Source: Ectobius pallidus (Eukaryota; Arthropoda; Insecta; Blattodea; Ectobiidae). Taken from it: a stretch of DNA of 64,000 bases. The stretch is taken from NCBI GenBank assembly GCA_964059195.1, contig CAXKWD010000011.1:36088766-36152765 (forward strand). The letters run 5' to 3'. Every line of letters starts with the position of its first letter. The stretch's first letter is position 1. A program made the translations under genes and the position numbers. A model generated the notes under the pieces. That model searched no databases. It was not told the DNA's origin and saw only the letters and a program-made list of their open reading frames with translations. Shown in pieces: positions 48,700 through 60,009 of the stretch.

Positions 48700-49010
48700 T
48701 TAATGAATATATGAGGACCATCCACAACGTAAGTTTCCCTGGGACCATTTACAGAAACACAAGATAATTTCATAGAAATATTTTTTGCAACAGATACAGC
48801 AAGCGTTCAACTACTTTTCAACATATTCGCCACTGGAATTGAAACATTTGTCATACCGTGGGACTAACTTTAGAATACCTGTGTCATAGAAGCCTGACGG
48901 CTGGGATTTGAAACATTGTGTGACTACAAGCTCAGTCTCTCTGTCATTTGTTGAGGTGCAGGAAAAGATGGAAATCATTGGGTGTGAGGTCAGGGCTTTA
49001 GGGGACATAC
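48700..49010 (-). pseudogene. mariner transposase C-terminal fragment
   Basis: The minus frame ends SGFYDTGILKLVPRYDKCFN then SSGEYVEK, the universal C-terminus of mariner transposases (compare 45312 in this window). ACGTAAGTTTCCCTGGGACC at about 48728-48747 is a probable 3' terminal repeat. The sequence N-terminal to it is degraded. It is a different subfamily from the copy at 45211. Confidence 0.8.
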
Positions 49011-49011
<1 letters not shown>

Positions 49012-49045
<34 letters not shown>

Positions 49046-49046
49046 C
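49012..49046. repeat. (GT)n(AT)n microsatellite
   Basis: A run of TG units followed by TA units, seen directly. Confidence 0.95.
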
Positions 49047-51167
49047 TGTATACTGAACTGAAATATAAAATGGCACATGCAGGCCAATTTCATTAGAGAA
49101 TCGGTGAATTCCCATGCTTCTAAAAATAAACCCGTTCATAAAACCTATCTTACTGGTATGAAAACAAACCCAATTTTAAGGTCCTTGTTTCAACATTACC
49201 ACTATTTAATCTAGTATGTGGTCCATGTATTAACCTTCTTACAGTGGAATCTTGGGAATCTGAACTAATTGGAGATGACCTCTGTTCAGATTACAGAAAA
49301 TCTGGATTATCTAAGACATTTGGTAAAATACTCTTGATATACCAAATGCAGTAGAGTATTGACTTTGGATGCTCTACACCGACTGACGTGATGTTTATGT
49401 GGCGTTGGAGCAACATTGCATCATCAAGCAGGTTTAGTTCCTTACGTCAAAAAAAGATAAAAGATTTTGTCTCTACTAATTATTAAGGCGCTGTATTCAT
49501 TCTTAAATATCAATTCAAATGTTTCTTTTAAGTTAGGAATAAACATTAGCTTCGTTATTTTATTTGTAATTGTTACTTTTTCTTCATTTTTAATAAAATT
49601 CTTGTCCGGATTATCCAAAATTTTGGATTACCAAGGTGTGCCTACTTTTTTCAAAATTGCAAAGGGAAAATTGATTCCTCTACTAATGTAAAAAAAAAAA
49701 TCAGAACAGTTACAAAAGCAAGGGTAAGTTAAAAGGCAAAATGGTTCTTTCTGAGGAAAGTATTTAATTGGGACAAATATGGTATTTGACTTTTCTGTTT
49801 GTTTCTACCAAAAGGAACCTGCTGTTAAAATCTGCATAGTTAAATTACTTCCAGTCTATATGACGGAATTTAAAACACCTTGCACTGTTATGCCAATGTA
49901 TTTCTAAGCAGGATGATCAATATCCAGTGTTTACTGTTGGTTCAAATTTATGTCAATCAAAATGACTCTCCTTCAAGCATTCTAATTTACAGCAAACATA
50001 CAAAACGGACTATGAGTGAAGTCTGAAGGAAACATAAGCTCACGAAGGGATGGCAACCAGGAAATTTGTCAGCAGATTCCTAAAAATGAAGGAAAAAGAA
50101 CTTCTAAGTGCGAGGAGGGACGGAAAATGAATGACAACAGAATGATGATGTCGCCTCATAGGAGAACGGAAGCATGTGAAGGAGCCCAGCTGATTATGCA
50201 GAGAGAAGGAGAAACAGATGGCTTATCTAGTGAAAGAAGGGAGAGAGCAACTCAAGTAGCACTTTCCAGATTCCTCAATTTATATGTATTTAGCAGCACT
50301 GTATAAATGTCTACACATCCTTCCAATCAAAAAGTGTTATTGTGTTTTTAAGATGTCTACTAGTAAAATGACAAGCATCAAATCTAGTAGAATCTTTTGT
50401 AATTTTCTTAGTACAATAAATATCGCATATCATAATACAGACTATTAATATATCAAATGCTTTATTAATATGAATTTTATCTCTGAAATAGTTATTACAA
50501 AAGTGCTACTTTTATTTCTGAAATTCTCTTGGTAAGTGGCCTTGCATTGCTCAGTCATCGATCTTGATTGTTATGGTTATTTAACAATGGTTGTGAACTG
50601 GTACTTAAGTACTTTATTTATATATTTATCAGACTCTACTTAGTAAAAGAAATTATGTATAATACACTATTGTTTGTGTTTTTTATTGCTAATTCATGAC
50701 GAAAGCAGAGAAGTATCATTAGTCGAGAGCTGCTCCCAACCAACTTAACACTTTGAGCACTGAGTCATTCCATAGTAACCTTGCAAATTGTAGGCAAATT
50801 TTGCAATATTTCAAAATTTAAATATTATAAAAATTTATAATTATATAAAAATAACACTGATATGGTTTGAAAGTTAGAAATTTTCTCTTTTAAATATTGT
50901 ATAATGATAATAAATGCATGAACGGAATCTTTACCTTCGATAATATCGACACATCACAAATAAGCGATAAAAAAAAGTTGAATTAAAGTCAAGAATAAAA
51001 TGCATGGAAAGTATGATCCTGTGAAATGATGGGATCCACAATTTTTGCAAGTTTCTGAATTCTGTCAATTGAAGGGATTAGCAGTCAGTTAACAGCTGCT
51101 AACAGAAGAAGAATCTGCTTATTGAAACACTGGGTAACAGATCCTGAATAGCTCTGATATATCATAC

Positions 51168-51288
51168 CTGCACTCCAGCAAAAGCTGCCTGCAGGGAATC
51201 AATCCAGGAATTATGTATATGCCCATTAAGCATATCCACATTTACATAAAGAGGATGATCACCAGATCCTTGGTTGCAATGTTCTCTC
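51168..51288 (-). CDS. EDEM1: EDEM1-like ER mannosidase, exon b
   Basis: 121 bp from acceptor TACAG|GAGAGA (51288) to donor CAG|GTATGA (51168). One base completes the glycine codon begun in exon a, then 40 codons follow: [49 protein letters not shown] and [14 protein letters not shown] residues are typical of EDEM1. The exon is too short for a naive ORF search and was found by phase and family match. Confidence 0.95.
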
Positions 51289-52084
51289 CTGTAAATTTAT
51301 CAAATTGATTGTAAGTTACTACCATAAAGAAATAGGAAATATTTTCAAATTCTTCTTTTGAGGATATAAACTAATGCTTATTGTTTTAGAAACAAGAAAT
51401 AACCATACAATACTACACACCAACTACATGTCACAATTAGGGCCAAGATTTTTAGTTTTTAACCTTATTTCCTCATAAACAATAACAGAGGCACCTGTTT
51501 TTGCAAAGTATAAAATGCAAAATATTTAATAAAAGATCACTCATTCGTCTAAAAATATGGAAATTATTCACCTTTCAGCAAAATCCTGAAATAATGGATG
51601 ACAATATGTGAATTATATAATTGAAGCAATCTGAAGGTGCAATTATAAATGGATGCAGTTGCAATTCAAAGATAGAAGCTGAACTATGATGATAAAAATG
51701 GATCGCTGATGTTTTGGTCGATTTCACAACATATCTATATATACTGAAAACGAAAGCTCATTTCATTTTGCAAGCTTGCAAGCATAAATTTAAAAAGTTT
51801 TTATTGCTTAAAAATCCCAACAGACATACCAAAATTCTTAACAAAATTAAATAAAAATAGCAAAATATATGCCAAAATTACAATAAGCACACCCAACAAA
51901 TATGGCACAAATTTTCATCAAGAGTCTGAACACTAATTCATTAACTTCTGTTTCCGATTTCAATGGCATGATAGGAAAATTTGGTCGGCATGGCTACTCT
52001 CAAATCTATTAAATGATAGTTTTCTTAACCACATACAATTCTTTATTCAAGTAGATCCTCAATTCTCAAATGTCCTTATCAGTC

Positions 52085-52180
52085 AGAAAGTACCGTTCCA
52101 GATTTCCCAGCCTCAGAAATTTGAACTATGGTACCAAGGCTTGAATCCAAGCTCACTCAGCTTGTCAACAGCAAAATACT
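52085..52180 (-). mobile_element. SINE head fragment
   Basis: Minus strand GAGCTTGGATTCAAGCCTTG then GTACCATAGTTCAAATTTCT and GAGGCTGGGAAATCTGGAAC parallels the SINE at 54545-54892 (B box, GGTACC, TCTGAGGTTGGAAGGTCTGG). Diverged copy. Confidence 0.6.
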
Positions 52181-52611
52181 TCAAAAGGCTAAAATAAATT
52201 TGTTGAACTAAAATACGGTACTCGAAACTAATAAAAAATGCAATTTATAAAAGAGAAAATGGACCTTATATATAATGTTCGCTATTTTTGTATTTACTTC
52301 AAAACCCATTGTAAATTTCACTGAAATACATTAGGGTAAAATCGCATTGTAGGGGGGCCCACTTTGAAAACCAACTTTCTCCTCATAAAACACTTAATAA
52401 CACACGTATTTTGTTATAGATAGTTCTCTGGACAGGAGATGTTGCCTCGACGAATGATTTGGTCCAACCCACACACCCTAAACGATACACTTTCTTTTAT
52501 AATACAATCTAGCTAAAAGTAGCATGAATTCCGCCATACAGGTGTGACATCACACCAGCTGAACACGTTTAATTCTGGGAAACAGGTTCACCAATAGAAC
52601 AAACCTCGCAT

Positions 52612-52876
52612 TCTGCAGAATTCCCTACTAAATTAATATTACTGTTCATAACCTAACAGAACCTGTCACTAATTAGTAACACCGTTCCTAACCTAACTGC
52701 CACTAAACTAGAATTTCAGGAGAATTCAGAATGCCCTAATAAATTAATATCACCGTTCATAACCTAACAGAACCTGTCACTAATTAGTAACACCGTTCCT
52801 AACCTACTGCCACTAAACTAGAATTTCAGGAGAATTCAGAATACCCTACTAAATTAATATCACTGTTCATAAGCAA
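52612..52876. repeat. 111-bp tandem repeat, ~2.3 copies
   Basis: Units start at 52623, 52734 and 52844 with CCCTA(C/A)TAAATTAATAT. Shared blocks are AACAGAACCTGTCACTAATT and GAATTTCAGGAGAATTCAGA. Only a few differences, so recent. Confidence 0.95.
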
Positions 52877-52913
52877 TGTATAAGAAGCGTCAAGTTGGTC
52901 AACCTACCTCCCT

Positions 52914-54040
52914 GTGAAACAAAACATATCACCCATCCGTGGAAACCAGCGAACATCGCGAGATGGGCTCCCCTACATTGCGACTTTGCCTACATTAGTA
53001 CAACTTAATACACTTGGTACACCAAACAAAAAACATTTTATTCATTATGTGACAAGTGCAATGAACACAGCACAACTTGTGGAGAAAAAAGTGTCACACA
53101 CCTCCAACCCAAACTCAAAAGGATACTTACTTTTCATCAACAAATTCTCCTAGAAAGCAAACATGCAAGAAAGAACTTAATGAAAACACTACAATTATCA
53201 ATATGAATATATAAAGTAAGTTAAGGGAAATATGGGCTGCATATTTGCTGATCTTCTATTTAACTGAGCTTTTTGGAATTGCAATGTTATAAACAGCACT
53301 AGAGTTCACTACGAAAGGACTATGATACCAAGTTTAGTATTTGAAACAGATCATCAGTAATAAAATATGTGTGTCAAATATACAAGAACAGTCATACTTG
53401 CTAGAAGCAAATATAGACAGTGAAGGAAGTGAGGCGGTATGCAAAGGTATGTAATACCAGCACTGGTTTCAAAGGCTCAATTGCACACTGGCAGTGGTTT
53501 CAATTCTCAAATAGCATATCATCACTGAAAATCAATGGATGTTAAAAATTGATTACATTCTTTTGTAGAAAGAGTATCTGTTTGAACTGCAATGTAATTA
53601 CTTTTCATGATCATTCATCCACTGGTATGGTTTCACTAGTATTCTTTGTCAGTACAGAAGGCTGTGACCGGTAACTTGTGACGGCCATTGTTGCCCTTTT
53701 AATGACTATAGAGCTGGATGTGATGTTTTAAAAATATTTCTTAGCAATTAAAAAAATTTAAACTTTTAAATAGGTCTTAAATAATTTTTTAGCATATGCT
53801 CCGCAAAGTGATTGTTTCTTGGACTGCTAACATGCCGGAAAGTAGCACTAGTACGGTAAAGTTGCCATGGTAACCCCTAGTGGATGTAGTTCCAACTGTG
53901 GCTGCTAGATGTCTCTACAGTGTCTCCTAGTGTAAGTTCAATTTTACATGTCAGGGGCTTTATAATTCATTGTCTATTAACAAGCATAGTAAACCTTATC
54001 ATTTAGAAATCTTGAATTTAAGAAATAAATTCCATAATAA
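52914..54040. other. Unannotated intronic DNA
   Basis: No gene or repeat recognised. An open frame at 52914-53153 (plus) is low-complexity and unsupported. Confidence 0.4.
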
Positions 54041-54059
54041 TAACTGTTTATATTTTTCA

Positions 54060-54145
54060 TGACAAGGGGTAGACGCGAACGCACGAACCTTGCATCATGA
54101 AGCCATCACTTAGTCCACTAGACCATCAGCGCCAGTTGAAGGAAG
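54060..54145 (-). mobile_element. tRNA-derived SINE fragment
   Basis: The minus strand has GCGCTGATGGTCTAGTGGAC (A-box-like) and CAAGGTTCGTGCGTTCGCGT (B-box-like). It sits ~400 bp from another SINE in the same orientation. Confidence 0.5.
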
Positions 54146-54544
54146 CAAGTTCAGATGAGCCACTTGTATGAATGCTTCTTTTAACAAGGCATAAGTTTCG
54201 TTGAAGAATGCAATAAAATGATGCGTAATTTCAATTGAAGTAAATATACTTAGTATAATTAATCAACATTACTATCTTAACGATGTCTTTAAACATTTTT
54301 TGAAGGAAAAGAAACAATCCACAGCAAGCGAAGTTTATAAACATGCTCTACTGATACAATTGCCATTACCATTGCTTTCTTTACTTCTAGAGTATGAAAA
54401 TGACTGAAAAACTGAGCTCATTAGTAAAATGGCAGAACTTTGACTAAAAAAATTTGTTTTGTTTTCTATTTTTATCAGAATCACCCCAACTTGCATATAA
54501 CTTTTTCTACTTTTCCCCTTTACATGGTATTACATTCTTGGGGC

Positions 54545-54892
54545 CCTTCAGGTTTGGTAGTGAGCATTCATGCGAGGTAAAAAACTTTGTGGCGCTGTAT
54601 CACAGAAGGGACTAAGCCTACCACTCGACCACTGCGTCATCTACCATATGCAGATGGCAGGATTGGGGGCATGTGGTCAGCATGCTGACACCCATGACCA
54701 TTAATGATGGTTTCCGACATCAAACCATTATTTTTCCATCAAGTAGCTCCTCAGTTTGTATCATGAGGCTGAGTGTACCCCATTCCAGACCTTCCAACCT
54801 CAGAAAAATTCAACGAGGTACCGAGGATCGAACCTGAGTCTGCAGATTCATAGCTAGCGATGCTAACCACTAGACCACGCAGGCAGTCCGTG
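54545..54892 (-). mobile_element. Composite tRNA-derived SINE
   Basis: The head on the minus strand has GCGTGGTCTAGTGGTTAGCA (A box) and GACTCAGGTTCGATCCTCGG (B box). The body carries TTTCTGAGGTTGGAAGGTCT and CCTGCCATCTGC. Near its end is a second tRNA-like block, GACGCAGTGGTCGAGTGGTA. Fragments recur at 16715, 33770 and 52085. Two A-box-like blocks suggest a dimeric SINE. Confidence 0.8.
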
Positions 54893-55908
54893 TGAGGGTA
54901 GTGACCCTTTAAAACAAATAACTTCAACTGTCATCTGCTCGAGTGACTATGATTCACTAAATTGCTAAACTTCTGATTTCTTGTGGAACTGTATGATCTG
55001 GGTCAGTTCCAGTAAACATCGATGTAATATTGTATACTATATTATCAGTTACCTTAGTACTCAACAACAAACTATTATTATTGTTAATATGGAACAGTGC
55101 TCTTCTAATCACTACCAAGCATACAATTTCACCAACACAGAGGAGGAGAAAAGAGAAACTTAAATCATTGCATTCAAGATGGCAGAACAACCTGCATACT
55201 GTTACGTGAATTACAATCAGTTGCCGTTATCATGAATATAGTGATAATTGGATTTGATACCGCTTCCATGTATCGAAGCATCTGAAGAATGAGGGGGGGA
55301 GAGAGAGAAAATGAAATACTAGAAACAAAGAATCTTAATAATTTGAAAGTTAAACAGGCACAATGAAACTCAGAAAACAGCTTCAGGCATTTATAGTCAA
55401 ACAATTGTAATTAAGTTGGTGTAACAATTTTACCTTAGGGTAACTTCCTACAATCCGTTGTTATCACGTAGTGAATTACTGAAACAGCCTTTATTAATAT
55501 ATAATGTAGTTTTAAGCAAACAATCTGACAGATATATTGTACTTGTTCGTGTGATTCATTGTTTAAGGTCCTTGTAAGCTCAATGTTATTTATTAAGAAC
55601 AGCATGACAGACAAATACAAAATACGCTTATAATTTAAAATTGTTTCTTTATCCACATAAAATACAGAAGAATCATTCTGGCATTGGGAACTATTTATCT
55701 AAGAATGTAGTTTAAAAGATGTTAAAAATGTGCTTTTATTTTCAACACTATATTGTATACTGATCATAAATAAACAAAATTAACATTAAAAAAATATAAA
55801 TACTGTCTAAAGTAATAAAAAAAATTAACTTCATTCGGCAAAATTATTGTCAGTCAGAAGAGAGTTATCAATACGTCTGGTATGTCTCAGATACATCATG
55901 CCCAATTA

Positions 55909-56588
55909 CACTGACCGGCAAAAAAAACCGATCACTGTAAAATTTGTTGTACTTTTAAGATTAAACATAATTTTGATTGGATGTTTATGCATTGTTGTTG
56001 GTGAGGATGAATTATTATTTTTATTGGACCATTAGCTATGGATAAAGCATATCTGCTTTCTTCATATCTTCACTTTATTACCAAACAAAACAAAGTAGTT
56101 AGAGAATTCAGCACTAGCGGAAATGAAATTCATTAATAAACAAAACAAAATAAACATCGCAATAGGGGGATTCCAACATGATTATAAGCACTAGCTTGTC
56201 GTACATATTGCAAGGTGTTTCATTGTTGTATTGCGTCATTTCCTTCCAAACTGAACGGAAACTGTCTCCCTTCACATCGAAGTGATTCTGTCAGTAAGTT
56301 TAGTTGAAATTATGCCTCTCACTCCTGAAGACTTTGCCAAAGCTGTTGCTCTAATTGATGATGGACGCAGCCTCCGTTAAGCTCCTGCAACCTTAGGCTC
56401 ACCATTCACCACGGTGGAAGAGGAAAAATGGGGAATTAAGTGTGAAATGTGTCATTAAATTTTCATCTTAAAAACGTATACAATTGCAGTAATTTTATTT
56501 CAAGCACTAGGCCTACAACATAATTTTTATTTAAACTTAATTTTTTTAAATTTCTTTAAGTGATTGGTTTTTTTTTTGCCGGTCAGTG
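55909..56588 (+). mobile_element. Non-autonomous Tc1-like transposon
   Basis: Inverted termini CACTGACCGGCAAAAAAA and, inverted from the right, CACTGACCGGCAAAAAAA with a following ACC(G/A)ATCACT are flanked by TA (55907-55908 and 56589-56590). Inside, an ATG at 56312 starts MPLTPEDFAKAVALIDDGRS, the start of the paired-type helix-turn-helix of Tc1-like transposases, which ends at an in-frame TAA two codons later. The catalytic domain is absent. 680 bp long. Confidence 0.9.
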
Positions 56589-56816
56589 TATTTAATAATA
56601 GTAGAATATTCAGTCAGAAAAGAGTCTCTCAGTCCAGTATCTCTTAGGCACACTGTATCCAATGGTGTAATAGAATAATTTTCAGTCCAAAGAGTCATGA
56701 ATACACCTGATATCTCGCAGAAACAATGTGTCTAACTGTGTAACAATAGGCATTGTGACAATTGAAGTAAAATTTTATTTTAATACTTCTGTTAGAGGAA
56801 ATGAAATATGACTCAC

Positions 56817-56991
56817 CCTATACGCATGTATCGTTTAATGAGATCATATGCTTCAGAGAACATCTCAAAGTCCTCCTTCTCCCCAAACATTATATACGTT
56901 TTGAGGAGGTACTCATAAAAAGAATCCATTCCTGCACCAAGTCCACTAAGACGTCCCATCCAACTTCCTGTGTCAACATCAATCATATTAC
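56817..56991 (-). CDS. EDEM1: EDEM1-like ER mannosidase, exon a (most 5' found)
   Basis: 175 bp from acceptor ACAG|GTAATA (56991) to donor GG|GTGAGT (56817). Two bases complete an upstream codon, 57 codons follow, and two bases pair with exon b. It encodes [20 protein letters not shown], then [20 protein letters not shown], then [17 protein letters not shown]. The [16 protein letters not shown] block is a GH47 signature that lines the substrate cleft. The N-terminal signal/anchor and early catalytic exons lie beyond 56991 on this strand and were not found up to 64000. Confidence 0.97.
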
Positions 56992-57076
56992 CTGTACAAT
57001 AAGATAAAAATTAAGGATCTGCATTTATCAATTATAATTCTTGGTAGAAAGCAGGGTTATTTCTAAGTGATTTTAA

Positions 57077-57935
57077 CCCTAAGACTCCAAAAGCCGGAGG
57101 TTTCCTTGAACCCACAACTTTTTTATTTTATTCTTCCTTGTTTCAAATTACTTTCCCAGAACCGTTTCCTTTTCAGTGACTGCCTTTTCGATACTGTATA
57201 AAATAATATTTTTATGGTTTTTAAACTTTTCACTGCTAAAATATTATTCACTGTGCAAACTGGGGGTGCTGAATTAATTTGCAAATTCGTTTGTAATCAT
57301 AAATGGACAAATAATCACAAATAACCTGTCAGTTTTGTCCAAAACAAGAGGACAACATGTATTTCTTGAGGTTCAGACTGATTTACGCAACCCTGGGAAT
57401 GCAAATCATCGCAACACAGCAGAGTCAGTTCCCATGTATTTCAATGGATGGTGCAATACATTGCCTGAGATAATTAGCTACAGATAGCAGGCCGAGACAG
57501 AGAACAGGGAACTAATGGTGTCAGGATGGCTCTATATGCTGACACACTTGGAGTTCATCTCACTAAGAACTCCTTTTGTCTATTGGCATGCCAAGTGGTG
57601 CATCATATATATGCGTCAGTAACATGGTCGGCAATGATACGTATTGACGAAAATGTATGGCTGAAGCAGTGAAAGGGTTAAAATTATTTATTTGACTGTA
57701 ATAAATAAAAATATTAGAATGAATACGGAAGAACCATAATAAGAGAAGCAAAAACCAAACAAGCAAATTATAAAAATTTGAGCAATATGATCCAAAGGTC
57801 ATAAAATAGTTTAAAATGAATAGCAAAATAATAAAATTACCACTTTCCTCGTTTAAAGTGATTTCATCTAGTTGGTCTAAAGAACACCTCCCCTTCGGAG
57901 TCTGTATTATAGAAAAAAAGCAGGGAGTCCTAGGG
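57077..57935. mobile_element. piggyBac-like MITE
   Basis: The ends CCCTAAGACTCC and, inverted, CCCTAGGACTCC are each flanked by TTAA (57073-57076 and 57936-57939), the target duplication used by piggyBac elements. 859 bp, no transposase recognised. The right-end ~160 bp is shared with 59325-59479. An internal GGGTTAA at 57678 may mark a secondary end. Confidence 0.8.
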
Positions 57936-58079
57936 TTAATAATACATACAGAGAGATTACATAATGTGCCGAGAAAGCACAGTCTGCACAGCAGCCAGGA
58001 AGCAAGTCTTCGGCTGGTAAAGGCTCATGCATATAACATCTCAATTCGAGCCCATGGATTTCTGAATTAGGCCTACAGA

Positions 58080-59110
58080 ATAATCACCCACCTTTGTCAT
58101 AGAAGATACTGAAATCATCTCAATTACCCCCACACATTTCTGACATCTTTAAGAAAGTTTGCATTAATTCTTCTTGTGAAATTGCTGCCATTCCTTTTCT
58201 TACGTTCTCTTTCATTTCTTCAACTGTATGAGGGTTATTCCTGTACACTTTAAGTTCTCCAGAAATACAAATCACGTATAGTAAGATATGAAGATCTTGC
58301 TGGCCATAACCCCTTACTGATTACCCTATCTTCAAAAACTTAAATTAAACCTAATGAAAGATCTGCAGTATGTGCTGTAGCGGAGTCTTGTTGGAAAAAT
58401 GCAAATTTACAATCAACATCTGATAATTCTTCGAAGAATGGGGTGATTATGTTATCTCTGTGTCTCTGTGCATTTACTGTGCCTCTTAAAATATAGGGCC
58501 TATTATTCGGTAGGCACTTACTGCACACCATACCCAAAATATTTCCATGGCATTTCATGAAAAATTCTGGGTTTTTCTGCGTTCCAATACCTGTTATTTT
58601 GAGTTGATATGTGGCCATGCAAATGGGACCATGCTTCATCCGTGAAAAAAATTAAACACTATTAACACTTTTCAACATCCAATTGCAAAAATGTACTCGA
58701 CTTACATTATAATGTGACTGCAATTCATGAAAAACTGTCACTTTATACAATTTGAATTTTAAAAGCTTGATAGCACTCCTAGCCAAAAATGGCAAAATTC
58801 CTGTATCCTGTGAAAGCCGTCACAGTGATTTATTTGGACTTCATCCTAACCTTTCACTAATTTTGTCAAGTTTCTCCTCGGTAAGAATACGGTAGTTTAC
58901 ATTTTGTTTCTTATTGAGAATCTATCCAATTTCCCTAAATCTACTTATAAGATTATGAACAGTATCTCTGTGAGGTGCAGGAACGTCAGGAAATTTCCTT
59001 TAAAAATGCAGTCTCACTCATCTGCAAGATTTTGATATAACATATGACTCATACATAAAAATTCTCTGTTCTAAAGTTTACCTATGTTGTGGCATTATAA
59101 CAATATGAAC
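58080..59110 (-). pseudogene. Tc1/mariner-superfamily transposase pseudogene
   Basis: Decayed transposase read on the minus strand through several frames and stops. N-terminal region: KFPDVPAPHRDTVHNLISRF, then ILTEEKLDKISERLG (about 58850-59000). Middle and C-terminal catalytic region (58340-58639): GTVNAQRHRDNIITPFFEEL then FAFFQQDSATAHTADLSL, where QQDSATAHT corresponds to the second catalytic Asp block. End (58080-58260): RNNPHTVEEMKENVRKGMAA. The domain order is complete, so it was a near-full-length copy before decay. No intact termini identified. Confidence 0.85.
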
Positions 59111-59324
59111 ACATTTAAAAACACTTAAAACAGGTCTTGTAACACTGTGTTTCATGAATTGTAACGTTTGTAAGCCATAGCCAGCTCTCACAATGCAACT
59201 TGACCCAGGAAACTGAAGTCAGATTACCACTTATCGGATCACATTCGCAACGTGAGAGGGGGAACGCCTCAGCAACAGATTGCATAAATAATGTGTCTGT
59301 ACTAATTAAACCCTTTGTATATTA

Positions 59325-59479
59325 GGAACAAGTTCTAAAGGTCACAAAATCAGTTTGAAATTAATAAAAAAGAAATTAAATATTCACTTGCTTCACTTAA
59401 AAGTCATTTCATTTACTGGGTTCGATGAACCACCCTTCAGAGTACATGAGAGAGAGCAAAAATCCTTGAAGTCCAAGGG
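59325..59479. mobile_element. piggyBac-like element right end (second copy)
   Basis: Matches the right end of 57077-57935 (AAAGGTCA(C/T)AAAAT, AGTCATTTCAT/AGTGATTTCAT, CTTCAGAG/CTTCGGAG) and ends GAAGTCCAAGGG before TTAA (59480-59483). The left partner was not identified; TTAAACCC near 59309 may be a remnant. Confidence 0.6.
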
Positions 59480-59483
59480 TTAA

Positions 59484-60000
59484 TGTTACGACCATGGAAA
59501 TGAATGAAGAAATGGAGAGTTCTGGAAACTAACTGACGACATCAGGTGATGGGCATGGTTTCAGATACTATCTTAATACAAGCAATTTACTTACTGATAT
59601 TGGCAGTATTTACTGTTACCGGTAACTGTTTTGCCTCCTATTCATATTACATTGAGTTCAAATGGGTTAAGAGTGAATTGTTACAGAATGTATTGCATGA
59701 CAATACTTGTGTTACCCTCTCTGTACACCTCACTCTGGTAACTTCCATAGCAGAATGTAAACATCATCACTACAATGCTATAGATAGGTCCATTCGTTTG
59801 TTGGTTGGACAGTACTATTTACGGATTTCAGTGTTCTATTTTTTTTAAACGCTGATGCTAATAGTAAATGGTTTTGTTTTTAGTTGTTTTAATTACAACT
59901 ACTGAAAATGATCGAGTCAGAATTTTACTAACAAGAACAATTAAGTTCCCTGGAAAACTGATGCATAAAAATACTATAAGAAAGCTAGCTATACATATAC
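59484..60000. other. Unannotated DNA
   Basis: A plus-strand open frame at 59546-59848 encodes a hydrophobic 100-residue peptide without a recognised family. Not supported as a gene. Confidence 0.35.
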
Positions 60001-60009
60001 GAGGGTACC

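Larger units (their letters stand above)
48430..51167 (-). other. EDEM1-like intron with mariner remnant
   Basis: A 2.7-kb intron between exons c and b. It holds a mariner fragment (48700-49010), a GT/AT microsatellite and otherwise AT-rich DNA. A plus-strand open frame at 50016-50306 is charged and low-complexity and not recognised. Confidence 0.75.
51289..56816 (-). other. EDEM1-like 5.5-kb intron rich in repeats
   Basis: Contains SINE fragments (52085-52180, 54060-54145), a composite SINE (54545-54892), a tandem repeat (52612-52876) and a Tc1-like element (55909-56588). A lone hAT-like terminus, TAGGGCCAAGATTTTTAG, lies at about 51437. No host coding sequence recognised. Confidence 0.8.

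Noticed and set aside
50016..50306. 96-codon plus-strand frame in the EDEM1-type intron
   Set aside because: Charged, low-complexity peptide with no recognised domain, splice context or start context.
59546..59848. 100-codon hydrophobic plus-strand frame
   Set aside because: Compositional open frame without family signature.
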